64,000 nucleotides of DNA from JBDHHQ01 sp039586035 (GTDB lineage: Bacteria > Gemmatimonadota > Gemmatimonadetes > Longimicrobiales > Gaopeijiaceae): positions 1-64,000 of the forward strand of contig JBDHLD010000001.1 of the NCBI GenBank assembly GCA_039586035.1, written 5' to 3'. The position numbers were made by a program, and so were the translations under genes. Each line of letters opens with the position of its first letter. Within the stretch, counting starts at the first letter, position 1. A model generated the notes under the pieces. That model worked only from the letters and a program-made list of their open reading frames with translations. It searched no databases and was not told the DNA's origin. This document shows, one piece after another, positions 16,972-25,955 of this stretch.

Positions 16972-19740
16972 TCAGGCCCGGCCCGCTACCGCCGAAGCCG
17001 TGGTCGGAAGCAGGAGGAGCGCCGCGTACAGCCCCGCGGCGACGACGTAGAGGGCGCCGAGCCCCACCGCCTGGGCGAAGAGGGGAGCCACGCCGGCTGC
17101 GATCGTGCTCAACGCCCCGTTGATCCCCCAGGCCCACGGAACCAGAACGGGGTCCTCGAGCTGCGCAGACACGAGGCCCCGGGGAAACAGCTGTCCCATG
17201 AGCATCGCACCGGGAGCGACCAGGACCGTCAGGGCAAGAGCCTTGATCGCGAGGGGCACGGGTAGGAGCCACGCGAGGACGGCCGGGAGCGCCAGGTAGA
17301 GGAGCAGGCAGTAGGCACAGACCGCGGCGGCGGTGGTCCGCAGACCGAGGCCTCTCTGGGAGGTCCAGCGGCTGAGCAAGCTGCCGATGCCCGTGAAGAG
17401 GATGATGCTCGCCAGCACCAGACCGATGCTCAGGCCAGGATTGCCGAACAGCAGGCTGCCTTGCTGCATGAGCCCGATCTCGATGAACATGAAACCGGCG
17501 CCGAGGCAGGTGAAGTAGGCCAAATAGGACAGCGTGGCGGGTGTGGCGCGTGGCCCCCGTCCCAGGAGCAGCGGTCCGAGGATCAGGAGGATCGCCGCCA
17601 ATGAGACGCACAGGACGACCATGACCCGGAAGAGGTGATAGACCTCGTGAGCTCGCCCCTCTTCGGCGCCTGCCGTCCCGAGCCAGAAGTCGGGGTCCAG
17701 GTATCGGCTCGTCAGGAAGAGGTCCAGGTAGAACGGACGGTCATCGGTGGCGACCTCGAACCGGAGCCCGGTCTCCTGGCGCAGGAGCGCCAGCTCCCTG
17801 CCCGCGTCCACCGCTCCCACGACGCGTTGGTAGACCTCGAACTCCGGGTGCGGATCCATACCGGGAGCATAGGCGAGCTCCAGCCCGCTCTCGCGGGCGT
17901 TCCTTCGGATGGTCTCGATCTCCCGGTCCGACCATCCGGCCGGTTTGACGAGCAGAGGGTTGTTGTCGAAGGGTCGAGTCCACAGGCGCTCCGGGTCGCC
18001 CGGTCTGAAGAGCACGATCACCGAGCGCTCCGGGGCGCTCACTCCCCGGTCCTCCAGATACCGGCGGACGCTGGCCAACATGTTCACCTTGTTGACCTGG
18101 AGGATCACCGCGTAGCCGTCGGGCGACAGGGCGTCCAGCATGGCGCTGATGCCCTCGTGGGTGAACACGTACTGGGTCGTGCCCCCCAGAGATCCCGCGT
18201 AATACGCAGCGGTAGTGCCGCTCCACGACATCAGGATCAGGTCGTACATCCGGTCGTCCCGCTCCATGAAGACGCGTCCCTCGTCGACCGCGAGGCGCAC
18301 GCCCCCCTGTCCCAGGAAGTCCGCGAGGCGGTACTCCTCGAGCGCGAGCCCCCCACGGACCAACGCCCCGTTGAGCTCCACGCCGGTCACGTCCCCGACG
18401 CCCGACGCCTTCATCGTCAGCAAGTCGGCGCCGGTGCCGGCGAAGAGGACGAGGGCGGTCTCCGGCGTGCCCGGCAACAGCGCGGGCAGCGTGGGCGGAT
18501 GGGGCTCGTGCGCCGCGTTCGGCCCCTCGAACGGGAGCAGCCAGGCCATCCCGTCTCCGTTGGCCAGTGACAGGATCGCGCTGGACCTGGACCCGTCCTG
18601 CCATTCGACCGCGCCGACACGCGTGAAGCTGTTCCACGCCCGCCAAACCTCGGCCACGTCTTCTCGGAACCCGTAGTCGCGGACCAGATAGTTCGCGTCG
18701 GCGGGGGGCTCGACCCGGCTCGCGAATCCAGGGAAGAGCGGTGCGACGAACAGCACCCCGGCCAGAGCGAGGCCGCCGGCTGCCAAATGAGGACGGGAGG
18801 GTCTCGCGTACGCGGCTGCCGCGAGGAGCGCGAACGCCGCGGGCGCCGTTACGGAAACGGCGTAGCCCGTGAGCTCCATCAAGAGAATGCTCCCGATGCA
18901 TCCGAAAGCGGCGCCGATGAGGTCGGAGGCGTACAGGCGCCCGTAGTAGGGCCCCTCGACATTGGAGAAGAGGTAGGCCAGCAGCGCCCCGAACAGGAAG
19001 TAGGGGAGGCTCAGGAGCAGTCCGATCTCCAGCGCCGCCGGCACGCTGAGCGTGAACAGTGTCTCGACGACACCCGCCAACCCTCCTGCACGGCCCGAGG
19101 CTGCCAGCGCCTCGTCCAATCCCGTCTTGGTCCTGGACACGAAGAAGTGTGTGAGGACCAGCAAGAGGCCGATGGCGACGCAGGACCAGAAGCAGACAGC
19201 CCCCCTCCGCCCTCTGGCCGAGCGGAGGTCGAACAGGCTGAGAATCGACCCGGCGGAGCTCAGCCCCAGCATGGCCAACGCGATGGCCGTGAAGATGTGG
19301 CTGGGGCCTACGGTGAAGTTGATCGTCCGAATCGTCGTGATCTCGAACGAGAGCAAAGAGAACGCGACGAGGAAGGTGCCGGCGTACACCCAACGCCGCT
19401 CTGCTTCGGAGGGGGCTCCAGAGGTCGGGTCGGGCTTCAACGGTGGTCGGGGCTCGGCGACAGGGTCGACGTCCTCGCTTCGGCTGCCCGAAGGTAGCGG
19501 ACCAGGGGCATTTCCTCCACGCGCCCTCGCGACTTCATCCACCCCGATATCTGGGCTGGGGGACACGCCGATCTCCTCTTCAGTGGACGCGCTGGTGCCC
19601 GAGTTATCGTCCGGGGGGCCGTCCGCCGTTACCCGTTGTGGCGTTCCGCCCACTTCCGTCGAAGTGACCTGGCCCGCGTGGCCGCCGAAGGCCGGTCTTC
19701 CGCAACGGTGGGGGCGTGCGGCCACGGCATCGTTGCCCAC
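16972..19740 (-). CDS. Polytopic membrane protein with embedded spermidine-synthase-like domain
   Basis: A 922-residue protein. The first 110 residues are Pro/Ser/Glu-rich and probably disordered. About six membrane helices follow (115-340), then a soluble Rossmann domain (about 350-690) and a second set of seven or so helices. The soluble part resembles a polyamine aminopropyltransferase: LVLFAGTGADLLTMKA gives the nucleotide loop and DVTGVELN the acidic ribose-binding strand. The position that in SpeE reads D(S/D)SD reads LILMSWSG here, so the classical catalytic acids are missing. It starts with GTG at 19740; a later start is possible within the low-complexity head. Confidence 0.78.
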   Translation of the reverse strand: MGNDAVAARPHRCGRPAFGGHAGQVTSTEVGGTPQRVTADGPPDDNSGTSASTEEEIGVSPSPDIGVDEVARARGGNAPGPLPSGSRSEDVDPVAEPRPPLKPDPTSGAPSEAERRWVYAGTFLVAFSLLSFEITTIRTINFTVGPSHIFTAIALAMLGLSSAGSILSLFDLRSARGRRGAVCFWSCVAIGLLLVLTHFFVSRTKTGLDEALAASGRAGGLAGVVETLFTLSVPAALEIGLLLSLPYFLFGALLAYLFSNVEGPYYGRLYASDLIGAAFGCIGSILLMELTGYAVSVTAPAAFALLAAAAYARPSRPHLAAGGLALAGVLFVAPLFPGFASRVEPPADANYLVRDYGFREDVAEVWRAWNSFTRVGAVEWQDGSRSSAILSLANGDGMAWLLPFEGPNAAHEPHPPTLPALLPGTPETALVLFAGTGADLLTMKASGVGDVTGVELNGALVRGGLALEEYRLADFLGQGGVRLAVDEGRVFMERDDRMYDLILMSWSGTTAAYYAGSLGGTTQYVFTHEGISAMLDALSPDGYAVILQVNKVNMLASVRRYLEDRGVSAPERSVIVLFRPGDPERLWTRPFDNNPLLVKPAGWSDREIETIRRNARESGLELAYAPGMDPHPEFEVYQRVVGAVDAGRELALLRQETGLRFEVATDDRPFYLDLFLTSRYLDPDFWLGTAGAEEGRAHEVYHLFRVMVVLCVSLAAILLILGPLLLGRGPRATPATLSYLAYFTCLGAGFMFIEIGLMQQGSLLFGNPGLSIGLVLASIILFTGIGSLLSRWTSQRGLGLRTTAAAVCAYCLLLYLALPAVLAWLLPVPLAIKALALTVLVAPGAMLMGQLFPRGLVSAQLEDPVLVPWAWGINGALSTIAAGVAPLFAQAVGLGALYVVAAGLYAALLLLPTTASAVAGRA

Positions 19741-19819
19741 TATGGCGCCGCCTGCCTATCGTAGGCGTCATCCCGGTAGCTCCCGGCCCCCACTTCGCCT
19801 CCGAGGCCCCGCATCCACC

Positions 19820-20890
19820 ATGCGATTCCGGTCATTGTGGCTGTGCCTGGCGGTCCTCGTCACGCCCGCCTGCGGAGACGGGGGCCACGAGACCCTCGAG
19901 ATCATCGTTCCCTTTCGCGAGGGCGGTGGATCGGACCAATGGGCCAGAGCGCTGGCGCCCTTCCTCCAGCGTCAATTCGGTGACTCGTTGGTCGTCCAGG
20001 TGGTGAACATACCGGGCGCTTCGGGCCTTCAGGGAGGCAACGTGTTCGCCCTGAGGCGGGCTCCGGACGGTCGCTCGCTCTTCGTCTCCAGCGGCTCCAA
20101 CGTCTTCCCAGCGCTGCTGGGTGAGCCAGCGGTCCGCTATGACTTCGACGACTTTCGAGGCATCGTGGGCTCACCCGTAGGCGGCGTGGTCTATGCGTCC
20201 GCCGAGCTGGGTATCGGATCCGTCGAGGAGCTTTGCGAGACCGAGGCGTTGCTCGTCTACGGCGGCGTATCGCCCACGGGCTTGGACATGGTGCCGCTGC
20301 TCGCGTTCGAGCTGCTCGGCCTCGACGTGCTGGAGATCCTGGGGTACAGCGGCAAGGGCGCGGCCCGAGTGGCCTTCGAGCAGGGCGAGACCAATCTCGA
20401 CTACCAGACCAGCCCGGCCTACCTGGCCAACGTCCTGCCCCTGGTGGAAGAGGGCACGGCGGTCCCGCTGTTCACCTTCGGCATGCTCGACGGAGCCGGT
20501 CGAGTGGTCCGCGATCCGGTCTTTCCAGAGCTGCCGAGCCTGGCCGACGCCTACCGCACCTGTCGAGGCACGGGGCCTTCGGGTGCGTCCTGGGACGCCT
20601 ACCGCTCCGTGCTCGTGGCCGGGTTCGGCGCGCAGAAGAACCTCTGGGTGCACCGGGACGCGCCGGACGGACGCGTGCAGGGGCTCATCCGCGCGGCCAC
20701 GGCCGCCGTTGCGGACCCCGACTTCCTGGAGCTCGCGGAGCGGTTGTTGGGAGGCTATCGCTTCTACCTCGGCGAGCAGGTGGAAGAGAACTTCGCGGCG
20801 ACATCCAGGATGCCACGGGAGGCCACGCTCTGGCTGGTCGACTTCCTGACCCGGGAGCACGGCGTGCGTCTGCCGGAGCGCACCGATTGA
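19820..20890 (+). CDS. tctC: Tripartite tricarboxylate transporter substrate-binding lipoprotein (TctC/Bug family)
   Basis: A 356-residue periplasmic binding protein with a short signal peptide ending in a lipobox-like LVTPAC (Cys18). The mature part begins ETLEIIVPFREGGGSDQWAR, the family's first strand and ligand loop, and continues with IPGASGLQGGN. It would capture a carboxylate and deliver it to the TctA/TctB membrane pair encoded next. Upstream in-frame ATGs lack signal-peptide character. The gene is divergent from the spermidine-synthase-like gene, with starts about 80 bp apart. Confidence 0.88.
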   Translation: MRFRSLWLCLAVLVTPACGDGGHETLEIIVPFREGGGSDQWARALAPFLQRQFGDSLVVQVVNIPGASGLQGGNVFALRRAPDGRSLFVSSGSNVFPALLGEPAVRYDFDDFRGIVGSPVGGVVYASAELGIGSVEELCETEALLVYGGVSPTGLDMVPLLAFELLGLDVLEILGYSGKGAARVAFEQGETNLDYQTSPAYLANVLPLVEEGTAVPLFTFGMLDGAGRVVRDPVFPELPSLADAYRTCRGTGPSGASWDAYRSVLVAGFGAQKNLWVHRDAPDGRVQGLIRAATAAVADPDFLELAERLLGGYRFYLGEQVEENFAATSRMPREATLWLVDFLTREHGVRLPERTD

Positions 20891-20902
20891 ATAGGGGCCG
20901 CG

Positions 20903-22375
20903 GTGGCTGAAGAGGCCCTGCAGGCGCTGCTCACGCTCCTGGTGCCAGCGAACATCGCCTTCATGCTGGCGGGCGTCGGGGTGGGCATGGCAGTGGGTAT
21001 CCTGCCGGGCCTCGGAGGTACGGTGGGGCTCTCGCTCCTGCTCCCCTTCGTGTTCGGCATGGACCAGGCGCCCGCCATCGCCATGTTGATCGGTATGGCG
21101 GCCGTGGTCCACACCGCCGACACCTTCCCGTCCGTGCTGCTGGGCGTCCCAGGATCGTCCGGCTCACAGGCCACCATCATGGACGGCTATCCCCTGGCCC
21201 GGAGGGGGGAAGCGGCCCGGGCCCTGAGCGCCGCGTTCTTCTCGTCCATGGCGGGGGGGCTGGTCGGTGCCGTCACGCTTCTGTTGATCCTGCCCGCCGC
21301 TCGTCCGTTGGTGCTGGCCTTCCGCTCGCCCGAGCTGTTCATGCTCGCCCTCCTGGGCCTGTCCATGGTGGGCATCCTCTCCGGGAAGCACCCGTTGCGA
21401 GGTGCGCTCATGGCGGCCCTGGGCCTGCTGATCGCGTCCATTGGCGCCGCCCCGGCCACGCCCTTCTACCGCTTCACGTTCGGGCAGCTGTACCTGTACG
21501 ACGGGATTCCCCTGGCCGTGCTGGCCCTGGGTCTGTTCGCTCTGCCCGAGCTTCTGGAGCTGCTCGTCGCCGGGACCAGCATCGCGGACTCCCGGACCGT
21601 CGAAGTGGGACGCGGCAGATGGCAGGGGCTTCAAGACGTGATTCGCGAGAAGCTGTTGGTATTCCGCTCGGCCGTCCTGGGCGTGGCGGTGGGGTTCATT
21701 CCGGGTCTGGGCGGGAGCGTCGTGGACTGGATCAGCTACGGCGTGGCCGCCCAGACGTCGAAGGACGCCGCAGGCTTCGGCAAGGGCGACATCCGGGGCG
21801 TCATCGCGCCCGAGAGCTCCAACAACGCCAAAGAGGGGGGCGCCCTGATCCCGACGCTGCTGTTCGGCATCCCGGGGAGCGGCACCACGGCGGTGCTCCT
21901 CGGCGGGCTGGTGTTGCTGGGGCTTCAGCCCGGGCCGCGCATGATCCGCAGCGACCTGGACGTCACGCTGCTCATCGTCTGGACCCTGGCGGTGGCCAAC
22001 GTGTTCGGAGCCCTCTGCTGCGTGGCCCTCTCGGGCCTGGTGGCCAGGCTGGCCACCGTGCGTGCGGCCGTGCTGGCGCCGTTCCTGCTCGTGGTCATGC
22101 TCGCGGGCGCGTTCCAGAGCACCCGGAGCTGGGGCGACCTGGTGGCCTTCCTCGTGATCGGCCTCATGGGATGGGTGCTGCGGCGACTCGGCTACCCGCT
22201 CCCGCCGGTGCTCATCGGCTTCGTGCTCGCGGCCAGCATCGAACGGAACCTGTGGATCTCCATGACCCGCTACGGATGGTCCTGGCTCCTGGCCCCGGGC
22301 GTCATCGGGATCGGGGTCATCACCGTCGTGCTCACCACGCTGGGCGTCCGTCTCAACCGGAGGACCGCAGGATGA
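20903..22375 (+). CDS. tctA: Tripartite tricarboxylate transporter large permease TctA
   Basis: A 490-residue polytopic permease of the usual TctA length. It carries the family signature GILPGLGGTVGLSLLLPF near the N-terminus and a second related loop GFIPGLGGSVVDWISYGVAA about 270, consistent with an internal duplication. The segment APESSNNAKEGGALIPTLLF is another family hallmark. The GTG start lies 12 bp after the tctC stop, and the stop overlaps the tctB ATG, so all three subunits are co-transcribed. Confidence 0.93.
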   Translation: MAEEALQALLTLLVPANIAFMLAGVGVGMAVGILPGLGGTVGLSLLLPFVFGMDQAPAIAMLIGMAAVVHTADTFPSVLLGVPGSSGSQATIMDGYPLARRGEAARALSAAFFSSMAGGLVGAVTLLLILPAARPLVLAFRSPELFMLALLGLSMVGILSGKHPLRGALMAALGLLIASIGAAPATPFYRFTFGQLYLYDGIPLAVLALGLFALPELLELLVAGTSIADSRTVEVGRGRWQGLQDVIREKLLVFRSAVLGVAVGFIPGLGGSVVDWISYGVAAQTSKDAAGFGKGDIRGVIAPESSNNAKEGGALIPTLLFGIPGSGTTAVLLGGLVLLGLQPGPRMIRSDLDVTLLIVWTLAVANVFGALCCVALSGLVARLATVRAAVLAPFLLVVMLAGAFQSTRSWGDLVAFLVIGLMGWVLRRLGYPLPPVLIGFVLAASIERNLWISMTRYGWSWLLAPGVIGIGVITVVLTTLGVRLNRRTAG

Positions 22376-22878
22376 ACGCGAGTCGAAGGGATGAGCTGGT
22401 GGGACTCCTGGTGTTGCTGGCGGTGTTCAGCGGCGCGGTCGGGGGATCGCTGGGATTCCCCCCCCGCGCACGGATCTACCCGCTGTTCGTGGGTGGGCTC
22501 GGAGTGCTGCTGTCGCTGGCGGGCCTCTGGACGCTGGCGCGTCAGGAGCCTTCGGGGCCCGAGACTGCGGAAGCCTCGGGGGAGGCCGGCCGTCCAGCAG
22601 AAGCCCAGGCCGAGAGCCTCGGGGCGGCCTTTGGGGGCATCGTGCCCTACCTGGCCTGGCTGCTGGCGTACTTCGTCCTGATGCGAATCGTCGGGCTGGT
22701 GCTGGCGAGCGGCATCTTCGTGGCGCTCTTCCTCCGTCGGGAGGGCCACGTCGCTCGGGGTCCGGCCGTGGGGGCGCTGGTGGCCGTGTGCGCCTTCCTC
22801 CTCGTGGTTGGCAGCCTGTTCGGCCTTCACTGGCCGGTGTCGGTCGTCGACCCGTTCCAGCTGCTGGGGCTCCTCTAG
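22372..22878 (+). CDS. tctB: Tripartite tricarboxylate transporter small membrane subunit TctB
   Basis: A 168-residue protein with four hydrophobic segments (about 10-28, 37-56, 88-108 and 125-150) and a Glu/Ala/Gly-rich cytoplasmic loop at 58-85, the usual TctB plan. Its ATG overlaps the TctA stop (ATGA). The C-terminal motif FGLHWPVSVVDPFQLLG resembles the conserved TctB end. Confidence 0.85.
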   Translation: MNASRRDELVGLLVLLAVFSGAVGGSLGFPPRARIYPLFVGGLGVLLSLAGLWTLARQEPSGPETAEASGEAGRPAEAQAESLGAAFGGIVPYLAWLLAYFVLMRIVGLVLASGIFVALFLRREGHVARGPAVGALVAVCAFLLVVGSLFGLHWPVSVVDPFQLLGLL

Positions 22879-23084
22879 GCGGGTCGAGGAGCACGGCCGA
22901 TCGCGCCATTCGGAGCCGCATCGCCGGGGGTGGGAGGTACGCCGGGCCCGCTGGCTTGCCGGTGGTCCATCCGCCGCCTAGGATCGCGGGGCGGGGCGCC
23001 CGCAGAAATCCCGAGGCACCCGCGGTTCGGGTGTGCGCCGCCCCGATCATGTCCACTGGGAGCCGGAGACCGAGGAGAACCACG

Positions 23085-23453
23085 TTGCCGACCAAGTACT
23101 CCTTCTCCGACCGAATCATCACGCTCCGACTGTCCGGCTCCTACAGCACGGACGATCTGAAGGAAGCCGTCTCGCAAAGCCTGGTCGACCCTTCCTGCCC
23201 CCACGATCCGCGGATCCTCTTCGATCAACGGGAGACGACGTCCTTGCGAGAGCGCTCGGTCCAGGACGTGCGTGACATGGCTGACTTCCTCGCTGGCAAG
23301 GGCGGGGCGTTCGGCAGTCGCCTGGCCATGGTAACGTCAGACGCGCTCGGCTTCGGAATGATGCGCATGGGGTCTGTGTTCGCGGAGTCGGGCGGTCTTG
23401 AGGCTCGGGTCTTCACCGACGTAGCCGAGGCCAAGAGCTGGCTGCTGCGTTGA
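23085..23453 (+). CDS. STAS/SpoIIAA-like small protein
   Basis: A 122-residue soluble protein beginning with TTG, supported by GAGGAG seven bases upstream. Its alternating pattern resembles STAS/SpoIIAA-like proteins that bind nucleotides or act as anti-sigma antagonists: strand RIITLRLSG, helix DLKEAVSQSL, strand PRILFDQRE, helix SVQDVRDMADFLAGKGG, strand SRLAMVTSD, and a final helix after ARVFTDVAEAKSWL. It lies between the transport genes and the tcuA-like gene, so it may modulate this operon's products. An ATG at 23049 is an alternative start. Confidence 0.7.
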   Translation: MPTKYSFSDRIITLRLSGSYSTDDLKEAVSQSLVDPSCPHDPRILFDQRETTSLRERSVQDVRDMADFLAGKGGAFGSRLAMVTSDALGFGMMRMGSVFAESGGLEARVFTDVAEAKSWLLR

Positions 23454-23464
23454 CGCCGAGGATC

Positions 23465-24940
23465 ATGGAGAGAAGCTGGGACGTCGTGGTCGTGGGAGCC
23501 GGCAACGCCGCTCTCTGCGCGGCGATTTCGGCTCGAGAGAAGGGCGCGTCGGTGTTGGTCCTCGAGGCGGCGCCGCGGGAGCAACGAGGCGGAAACTCGC
23601 ACTTCACCGATGGCGCCATCCGCTTTGCCTACGAGGGGTTGGACGAGCTGGTCGCGGTGATGCCCCAGGTGACCGGCGACGAGGCGCGACGGCTGGACGT
23701 GGGATCGTATCCCGCGTCGGCGTACCTCGCTGACCTCGAGCGCATGTCGGGCGGCAAAACGGACCCCACGCTGGCTCGGCTCCTGGCCACGCGTTCCTAT
23801 CCGACCATCCGGTGGATGGCGCGCAACGGCGTCGCCTTTGCGCCGATCTACGACAATCAGGCCTTCGAGGAGGGTGGCACCTTCCGATTCTGGGGCGGAT
23901 TGGTGGTGCGCGCGGTGGGGCGGGGCATCGGCCTGATGGACCACCTCTTCAGGCGCTGCGCCGAGCTGGGTGTCGCCGTCAGGTATGAGTCCGCCGCCGC
24001 GGGCCTGATCCGGGCCGAGGGTCGGATCACCGGTGTCGAGGTGGACTCCCCAAGCTCGGGGGAGATGGTGCGGGCCCGAACCGTGGTGCTGGCGTGCGGC
24101 GGGTTCGAGGCCGACTCGGGCTTGCGGGCCCGTCATCTCGGGCCCGGCTGGGATCGGGCCGTGGTGCGCGGCACCCGCTACAACACCGGCCGGGGGCTGG
24201 AGATGGCCATGGCCGCCGGGGCCAGGCCGTGGGGAGACTGGGGCGGTTGCCATGCGGTGGCCATGGATCTGGGGGCACCCGCCGTGGGGGACTTCGGCAA
24301 ACCGGGGGACGTCTATAAGAAGCACTCCTATCCTCTCGGAATCATCGTCAATCGGGAGGGGCGGCGGTTTGTCGACGAGGGTGCCGACTTCCGCAACTAC
24401 ACCTACGCGCGCTACGGCAGGGAGCTGCTGCGCCAGCCCGGAGGCGTGGCGTACCAGGTGTTCGACGGTCAGGTGGCGGGCCTGCTCCGCTCCGAATACG
24501 CGGGTCCGGACGCCACCCGCTTCGAGTCGGACACCTTGGAGGGGCTGGTCGAGCAGCTGGACGTGGCCCGCGGACAATTCCTGGCGACGGTGGCCGAATA
24601 CAACGGGGCGGTCCAAGAAGACGAGTTTCGACCCAGCGAGCTCGACGGCAAGGGCACTGACGGCATTACGCCTCCCAAGTCCAACTGGGCACTACGCATC
24701 GAGCGACCGCCCTTCCTGGCGTTCCCCGTCACCTGCGGGATCACGTTCACCTTCGGTGGCGTCCGTGTCGACGAGACGGCCACCGTGCTGGGAGAAGGCG
24801 ACATTCCGATCCCAGGGCTGTACGCCGCCGGTGAGATGGTGGGAGGTCTCTTCCACGACAACTACCCCGGCGGCGCCGGTCTCATGTCCGGCGCCGTGTT
24901 CGGACGACTTGCCGGAGCGAGCGCGGCGTCGGTGACGTGA
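23465..24940 (+). CDS. tcuA: FAD-dependent tricarballylate dehydrogenase-like flavoprotein (TcuA family)
   Basis: A 491-residue flavoprotein of the fumarate reductase/succinate dehydrogenase superfamily. The dinucleotide motif VVVGAGNAALCAAISAREKG is followed by VLVLEAAPREQRGGNSHFT, a pattern characteristic of TcuA, which oxidises tricarballylate to cis-aconitate in Salmonella. A C-terminal FAD loop reads GLYAAGEMVGGLFHDNYPGG. It stands directly downstream of a tricarboxylate uptake system, which supports the assignment. ATG 23465 was chosen; a TTG 15 nt earlier overlaps the preceding stop. A related 3-oxosteroid dehydrogenase-type role cannot be excluded. Confidence 0.8.
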   Translation: MERSWDVVVVGAGNAALCAAISAREKGASVLVLEAAPREQRGGNSHFTDGAIRFAYEGLDELVAVMPQVTGDEARRLDVGSYPASAYLADLERMSGGKTDPTLARLLATRSYPTIRWMARNGVAFAPIYDNQAFEEGGTFRFWGGLVVRAVGRGIGLMDHLFRRCAELGVAVRYESAAAGLIRAEGRITGVEVDSPSSGEMVRARTVVLACGGFEADSGLRARHLGPGWDRAVVRGTRYNTGRGLEMAMAAGARPWGDWGGCHAVAMDLGAPAVGDFGKPGDVYKKHSYPLGIIVNREGRRFVDEGADFRNYTYARYGRELLRQPGGVAYQVFDGQVAGLLRSEYAGPDATRFESDTLEGLVEQLDVARGQFLATVAEYNGAVQEDEFRPSELDGKGTDGITPPKSNWALRIERPPFLAFPVTCGITFTFGGVRVDETATVLGEGDIPIPGLYAAGEMVGGLFHDNYPGGAGLMSGAVFGRLAGASAASVT

Positions 24941-24965
24941 GTCGAGCTGGCCGGGCGCCCGCGCG

Positions 24966-25790
24966 TCAGCCCTTCCGCGGCCGGAACGGCACCGTGGTGA
25001 CCTCCCCTTCCTCGACGATCACGGCGGTGGCTTCGGCTACCTCTTCCCAGTAGACGTCCAGCACCGTGAGCGGTTCGGACACCACGGCCCGGGCCTCCTC
25101 GGGAAGGCGCCCGCCGAGATCGGGGTTGATCTCGCGAATGGCCTCCACGCTCTTGCTGTGGAACAAGGTGCGGGTGTCTCCCTCGGTCGAGTAGCGTACG
25201 CCATACAGGCGCTGGCCGTCGGCCATGCCCACCGACATCTGAACGGACGGCGCGACGTCGTGCCCGACGGCGACCTCCTCGACCAGGCCCACCATGCGCT
25301 CCATTCCTCCGATCGGGTCGTCCCGGAGTCCCAGGGAGAGCGCCAGGAAGAACATGAGCTCGGAATCCGTGGAGCCTTCGATTGCGAGGAACAGCGCCGG
25401 ATCCACGGCCATCACCAGGTCACGCCGGATGATCTCGAAGTGCTCGATGAGCCCGTTGTGCACGAAGAGCCATTCTCCGTGCTGGAACGGGTGACAATTG
25501 GTTCGCTGGACCGGCGTACCCGTCGTGGCCCGAACGTGCGCCAGAAACATGGGCGAGCGGACCTGGGAGGCGACCGCGATCAGGTTCTCGTCGTTCCAGG
25601 CGGGCTGGATGTCCTTGTATACCCCTGGGAAGTCACGGATTCCGTACCAGCCCACCCCGAAACCATCCCCGTTCGTGGTACTCGTGGTCCACTTGGCGTC
25701 CAGGCTCTGGTCGATCAGGGAGTGCTCGGGCCTGAAGAGCAGATCCTCGAGGAAAATCGGGCTACCGGAATACGCGAGCCAACGGCACAT
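24966..25790 (-). CDS. Class II glutamine amidotransferase (YafJ/EgtC-like)
   Basis: A 274-residue single-domain Ntn amidohydrolase beginning MCRWLAYSG, with the catalytic Cys2 exposed after Met removal. Other conserved parts of the class II fold are GDGFGVGWYG, LAHVRATTG, NCHPFQHGEWLFVHNGLI and GSTDSELMFFLAL. Homologues include YafJ and the EgtC gamma-glutamyl hydrolase of ergothioneine synthesis, but no egtB or egtD lies nearby. The partner reaction is unknown. It converges with the tcuA-like gene. Confidence 0.88.
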   Translation of the reverse strand: MCRWLAYSGSPIFLEDLLFRPEHSLIDQSLDAKWTTSTTNGDGFGVGWYGIRDFPGVYKDIQPAWNDENLIAVASQVRSPMFLAHVRATTGTPVQRTNCHPFQHGEWLFVHNGLIEHFEIIRRDLVMAVDPALFLAIEGSTDSELMFFLALSLGLRDDPIGGMERMVGLVEEVAVGHDVAPSVQMSVGMADGQRLYGVRYSTEGDTRTLFHSKSVEAIREINPDLGGRLPEEARAVVSEPLTVLDVYWEEVAEATAVIVEEGEVTTVPFRPRKG

Positions 25791-25955
25791 GGGAGCAGCT
25801 TACGCGGTTGGCCGGCCGGCGTCTACGCGGCGGGCCATCCATGCCCAGGCCCGCCCGGTCTCTCCACCTGGCTCGCCCCCCCGGTCATCCCTGGCGACCG
25901 CGCCGCCGGAGCGCGCGACGCTGCCCCGAGCCGCCTGCTGCTCGGCGTCCGTGGC

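Noticed and set aside
24966..25790. Ergothioneine EgtC assignment
   Set aside because: The fold fits but no egtA, egtB, egtD or egtE is present, so only a general class II amidotransferase label is kept.
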